A stretch of 11,219 nt of DNA from Jimgerdemannia flammicorona. Its lineage: Eukaryota; Mucoromycota; Endogonomycetes; Endogonales; Endogonaceae. The stretch lies in assembly GCA_003990745.1 (NCBI GenBank), contig RBNI01006538.1, positions 1 through 11,219 of the forward strand, given 5' to 3'. A program made the translations under genes and the position numbers. Each line of letters opens with the position of its first letter. The first letter of the stretch is position 1. Positions 7,401 through 11,219 of this stretch are shown piece after piece. The notes beneath the pieces are model-generated. The model saw nothing but the letters and a program-made list of their open reading frames with translations. It was not told the DNA's origin and searched no databases.

Positions 7401-9221
7401 GGAGAGTTCGATTGGGGTGATCTCTTTTATCCCTTGGTTAGGCAGGGAGAGGGAGGAATGGATGATGAAGGCGAAGGCGATCATTGATAAGGATGTTGTT
7501 CGAAGGTACATTATCGGTTCGCGCTGGGGATTACAGTTACTGCCAAAACCCAAAATTTATGTACACAGAAATACCAAGCAGTTTTCTTAGTCGCTGTCAA
7601 TTGGACGAATTCTCGTCAGTGATTTCGTATATACATGGCGGGTTATTGAGTGGTCTCTTCTGGTGAAAACCCCTCAAGGTCTAAACGGGAACAAGAAACA
7701 TGTAAATATTATTGAAGATTACGATCTTATGTAGCTCCTCTATGTATGTATGTCGCTTTATTCGATCATCCCGTTTATATTTGATTATATTCACCTCAGT
7801 GCACACCAGAGAAGGGGTTGGAATGTTGCTCAAATAACCATGTCCATGGTTTGACCACTTGAGACCAAAACTCTATGTCCAGGAAGCATGCTCCATTCGT
7901 CCAAGTGTTTCCCCGCATGGTATGGCTGTCTGCCAAACTTGCGCGCGATCGTACGGAAAAATTTGATTATCGCGTTCGTTGACCATGTTCCAACAACTCA
8001 CTGGCGAGAGCAGGCCGCGACAGCGGCACTGAGAAAGATGGTTTGTGTTGAGAAACATTTGATAGTGTTCGGATCAATACTATGGCGGCTGGCGGGTTCA
8101 AGGGATCTCCTCCAGAGTGACGGCTATACCATTTTCCATTTAGCTGGCGATTCAACGAATATAGCTCTCCAAACTTCTTCCCGAGTCTATTTTCTACATT
8201 ACGGTTGTTAGGGAATCGGGTCCTATGAGGCTCCGGGGTTGGTGCTCGGTTCGCATCTAGTTGCCATAGCAGCGGTTAGGATTGCAATAGATGGATGCCC
8301 TGGAGGGTGATGATAAGAGGTGGAGAAGGGAAATGCTCTAACAGGAATTTGTTAGGTATTATAACACTCGGCAGGAGTGCTTCCTTTCGAGCCCCTACAA
8401 CGATTTGTCTGTTGTCTCATTTTATTTCGCGTAGTAGCGTAATTGCTAAATCCATATTGTCAGGTAGTTAGTACAGGGGTCTTAATCGTGGAGGATGGAA
8501 GTGCCGTAGCAAATTGGTTCAGCAATCAATATGGGCTGAAATGTATTCCACGGATGCAAATAAGACCCCGGGCCTTGTTCCATTTCTTGGGATGTTTAAG
8601 CTTCGCGTTGCGTGTGGGAGTGCGTTTCAAAATTCCTTGCCATTTGCTTACGCCTGTCAATCGATATCTGCGCAACGGATCATGTCAGTAGTTCAAAGAA
8701 CATGTAAAGAACATCGCAAAGATGACGGGAAAATATACGCATGTTTTTCCTGGCTTATTTCCTTTCTTGTTTTCTTCTCCGAAAAAAAAAAAAAAAAAAA
8801 AAAAAATAAAAGAAAAAAAAAAAAAACATTAACGGATTAGAACAAACCGACTGATTGTACGTCCATGCAGTGCATCAGCTGCTTGTCGGAAATGGAAGTT
8901 AAAGAAAAAGAGAACTTATTTACATCTAATACTGTATGTTGTACAAAAGGGATATGCAAGACCTAGATAATACATATAAATATATATATATAACGTAGAA
9001 GGGAACTGACTCTAATGAAGATGTGAGGAAAAATCAATGAGGAAGGAAGCGAGAGCGCGAGATAGATTGGTGCATAATTATTCGCAGAGGAACTCCCATG
9101 GGAAATCTTGAAATGTCGCTTGAAGATATGAATGTTGTCACTGGGCCTTAACCGCTCTGTAGAAGCGAGGTGTCATCCATTCGCCGGACAATGAAGCCAT
9201 ACCAAGTCTAAAGGGCAACCT
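7401..9221. other. Gene-poor interval; no gene recognised
   Basis: The first few hundred bases after 7400 are presumably the NDUFA13 3' UTR. Beyond that, open frames of 60-108 codons occur on both strands (for example 7888-8211 + and 8443-8840 +), but none shows a recognisable domain, signal peptide or consistent splice structure, and several overlap each other on opposite strands. The 8514-8840 frame ends in poly-lysine encoded by an A tract. The interval from about 9000 contains the 3' side of the broken minus-strand membrane-protein gene. I see no tRNA or repeat array. Confidence 0.6.
8782..8826. repeat. Interrupted A tract, about 45 bp
   Basis: Twenty-five A (8782-8806), then TAAAAG, then fourteen A (8813-8826). 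It is preceded by a pyrimidine-rich segment (CTTTCTTGTTTTCTTCTCC). No matching flanking direct repeats were noticed. Confidence 0.9.
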
Positions 9222-10185
9222 TCATTTGCTCGCCCTTCTGTCGTCGCCCAGCTTGGTGGTCGGGCGCAACTCGAAGCGATTGGAGGCTAGCGAGCCCAGC
9301 CAAAATTTCTTCCTGATGGCGCGGATGATTTTGTTGAAGGGCGGAAAGGAATAGAAGACTAGCATTATCGTTCTTTGAGAAAGAGGAGCGCCATGGGTGG
9401 GGATGTGAGAGGGGAGCGCTGAGAATATTCCATCTGATAAAATATTTGAGGATAGCCACAATAGCCCATGCTTAATTCCTTGCCTATTTGAGGAGCGTAT
9501 GCGATGGCGAAGCTTACTACGATAGTATGAAAACATAAAAGCATTACCATTTCCGTAAGGTACCTAGATGTATAGTCGTGTTCAGTAACGTTGAATATGA
9601 TGAATTCTCGAGATTCGCATATGCTAGTATATCAACTCACCAAGCCCCCACAACGACGACCGCCGAAGGCGTGTCATTTATTCTAGATCTCATGTTCATC
9701 ACCGGATGGAACGCGTAACGCAAAAAAAAAACATGGCGACAGGCCAACCCATTCGCACCACCGTTTCGAGCGTGTCGCCAAGACCATAGTAGAATTCGAC
9801 CACGTGTGCCAATAACATGCTTGCAAGGAGCAGCAGGTTCATTACCACGATCAGTGCGGGGGTGGCCCGGTACATTGCATTGATGCGCTCGCCCAGCTGG
9901 TAGAACTGGCTGCCCAAGCTGAAGGTGATGGCCACCATGAGGTCTCATGACTACATCTTTGAAGATGTGGTAAAACTCTCCAGGAATCGTAGACGAGATC
10001 CGCATAGCGTTGGCGCACGCCAGGCCCACGGTCAAAAGTTCCATGATAACGCAGCTGAAGCGGAGCCAGGTGGGGTCTAAGACGGTCTTGCGGGATATGA
10101 CAATGCAGCCGAGGATGCTAATAGCGACGGCGGACCATGATACGATGATGATCTCATAGTCATCGAGGATAAGGGTTTGTCGTCT
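9222..10185 (-). pseudogene. Frame-disrupted multi-pass membrane protein gene
   Basis: From 10185, minus-strand frame 1 reads LILDDYEIIIVSWSAVAISI, a helix, then FSCVIMELLTVGLACANAM, a second helix. Near 9945 the reading moves to another frame (LMVAITFSLGSQFYQLGERI), which carries a third hydrophobic segment and a strong helix, ALIVVMNLLLLASMLLAHVV. At the 10-base A/T tract 9722-9731 it returns to frame 1 (LRYAFHPVMNM). The two shifts compensate: +1 then -1. A 77-bp intron (9640-9564, donor GTGAGT, acceptor CTAG) joins VVVVGAW to YLTEMVMLLCFHTIVVSFAI, another helix. After GKEL (about 9460) the frame is again uncertain; the likely tail is KIIRAIRKKFW, ending at 9222. About six membrane helices are seen. 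The N-terminal exon was not found. Family not recognised; it resembles fungal integral membrane proteins of the receptor/RTA-like size class only in general layout. It is either decayed or carries assembly indels. Confidence 0.6.
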
Positions 10186-10667
10186 TCATTTGGTGACTTG
10201 GACGCGGTCAAGGATGCGTCTTGTTTGTGGCAAGATGGTCAAGTTAAGTACGAAAGGTGTGAACCGACCGGCTTGCCGTGTTATGTGCGAGTGGCGCCAT
10301 CGTCCGGTGGGCTCTAATTTGTCTGACCTTCACTTTTTATCACCACCATTTTTGTGATCGAGAGGCATTACCATTTCCGAAATGAAGATCGGCAGTAGCC
10401 CAGAGAACATCCTGCACCTTCCAACCCCATCAAGATTATCTTATCTTATTTTTACTAGTAGGAGTCCCCCTGGGGGTCATTCAAAGATGGGTGAATCTCC
10501 GCTTCTGATTGGTTGTCCAACACCTTCGGATAGTTGTACATGTGCACGAAACAAACATTAACACATGAGAACCCAATATGAAAGAAGCAAGAAAAGAAAA
10601 ACAATCGCAAGGGTAGTGGTGGGTGCAGTGAAAGAAATCATGCAAACAAAACTCCGAAGGAAATGAG
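10186..10667. other. Upstream flank of the membrane gene; no gene recognised
   Basis: Probably holds the missing first exon and promoter of the minus-strand membrane gene. An ATG at 10300 (minus) opens a short reading, MAPLAHNTASR, but no good donor follows, so I do not call it. ATTGG at about 10508 is a reverse CCAAT box, of uncertain meaning. GTCCCCCTGGGGGTC at about 10466-10480 is a near-perfect short palindrome. GCATTACCATTTCCG (10365-10379) repeats a 15-mer at 9541-9555. Confidence 0.45.
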
Positions 10668-10713
<46 letters not shown>

Positions 10714-10720
10714 AAAAAAG

Positions 10721-10788
<68 letters not shown>
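10668..10788. repeat. 121-bp A tract with two G interruptions
   Basis: All bases are A except G at 10712 and 10720. GAAATCAT occurs at 10634-10641 on the left and 10794-10801 on the right, flanking the tract. This is the arrangement expected for a target-site duplication around a very short poly(A)-tailed retro-insertion, but an 8-base match could be chance. A mononucleotide expansion is the simpler alternative. The open frames here made of Phe or Lys runs are artefacts. Confidence 0.9.
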
Positions 10789-10789
<1 letters not shown>

Positions 10790-11219
10790 AATTGAAATCA
10801 TAATACTGCGAAATCCTAGATGCACAACATGTTGATAAACCAATGAGAATCGATATGAATAGGCCATTCATACCCATTTCATCACATTCCATTCATCGCA
10901 CTTGCACGATGAACCACACGTATTTAATGATCTTCAAGTTGAGAATCTCCTCGAGGTAAGAATTAATCATAGGTATCGGGGTTTCAAACCGACATGTACC
11001 ATCACCTCGCGCCATGGACGACGTCGAACGCAGCCTTTCTCTCGTCTTGTTTAGTAAGATATTTGAAGATGTCGAAGCGACATGTGACAGGTGTTAGTGT
11101 GTACCTGAATGTAAACTTCTATGTTATATTGGATGCAGGGAATCTGATACAGAGAGTGCATTGATCGGAATACAATTGAATGAGGGAAACGTGGCTAATC
11201 GGTTCCAAAATATCACAAA
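10789..11219. other. Right-end interval; no gene recognised
   Basis: Ordinary CpG-containing DNA. An ATG at 11014 (MDDVERSLSLVLF) is followed by a donor-like GTAAGA and, later, an acceptor-like TGCAG near 11140, but the spliced reading stops after a few codons. No domain, tRNA or repeat was identified. Confidence 0.5.

Noticed and set aside
7888..8211. 107-codon plus-strand open frame
   Set aside because: No domain or coding-like pattern, and opposite-strand open frames overlap it; treated as chance.
10481..10892. Minus-strand frames rich in phenylalanine
   Set aside because: They are translations of the 121-base A/T tract.
10978..10994. GGGGTTTCAAACC resembling a tRNA T-arm/B box
   Set aside because: No cloverleaf, acceptor stem or A box could be fitted around it.
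11014..11150. Possible first exon (MDDVERSLSLVLF) with a GTAAGA donor and TGCAG acceptor
   Set aside because: The spliced reading hits a stop a few codons after the junction and shows no homology I recognise.
1..11219. CRISPR arrays, bacterial operons, rRNA
   Set aside because: No regularly spaced repeats, Shine-Dalgarno-linked gene strings or rRNA-like segments were seen; introns and complex I genes indicate a eukaryote.

Overview
The window looks like nuclear DNA of a filamentous ascomycete (Pezizomycotina-type) fungus. Two housekeeping genes are interrupted by short GT-AG introns. They sit next to an AT-rich block of decayed transposon DNA, as in a compartmentalised fungal genome. The sequence does not let me name a genus.

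Layout. (1) Positions 1-4727 are AT-rich and, by my line-by-line reading, contain no CpG at all; the first CG is at 4728-4729. The block holds wrecked coding sequence. The clearest piece is the C-terminal part of an hAT-family transposase (about 30-800, + strand). There are also two unassigned open stretches, a possible Myb/SANT-like remnant on the minus strand (about 2303-2550), a 38-base A tract, a hairpin/palindrome pair, and a pair of diverged direct repeats (about 3992-4146 and 4360-4535). (2) At 4728 the composition changes abruptly to ordinary CpG-containing DNA. (3) A four-exon minus-strand gene (6603 down to 5213) encodes an ALY/REF/Yra1-type mRNA-export adaptor. (4) A 242-bp divergent promoter (6604-6845) carries a roughly 42-bp tandem duplication with four near-identical GACGTCACCCC-type sites, resembling bZIP/CRE sites. 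(5) A two-exon plus-strand gene (6846-7400) encodes the complex I subunit NDUFA13/GRIM-19. (6) From 7401 to about 9200 I recognise no gene. (7) On the minus strand, 10185 down to about 9222, lies a multi-pass membrane-protein gene with one clear intron. Its reading frame shifts at least twice, and probably again near the C terminus, so it is a pseudogene or carries assembly indels. (8) The rest, to 11219, has no convincing gene but contains a 121-base A tract with only two G interruptions.

The two intact genes act in different places: nuclear mRNP export and mitochondrial respiratory complex I. They are linked only by their shared promoter. I found no convincing new multi-gene system. The most unusual signals are the complete CpG void with its sharp edge, the duplicated promoter array, and the frame-shifting membrane gene.
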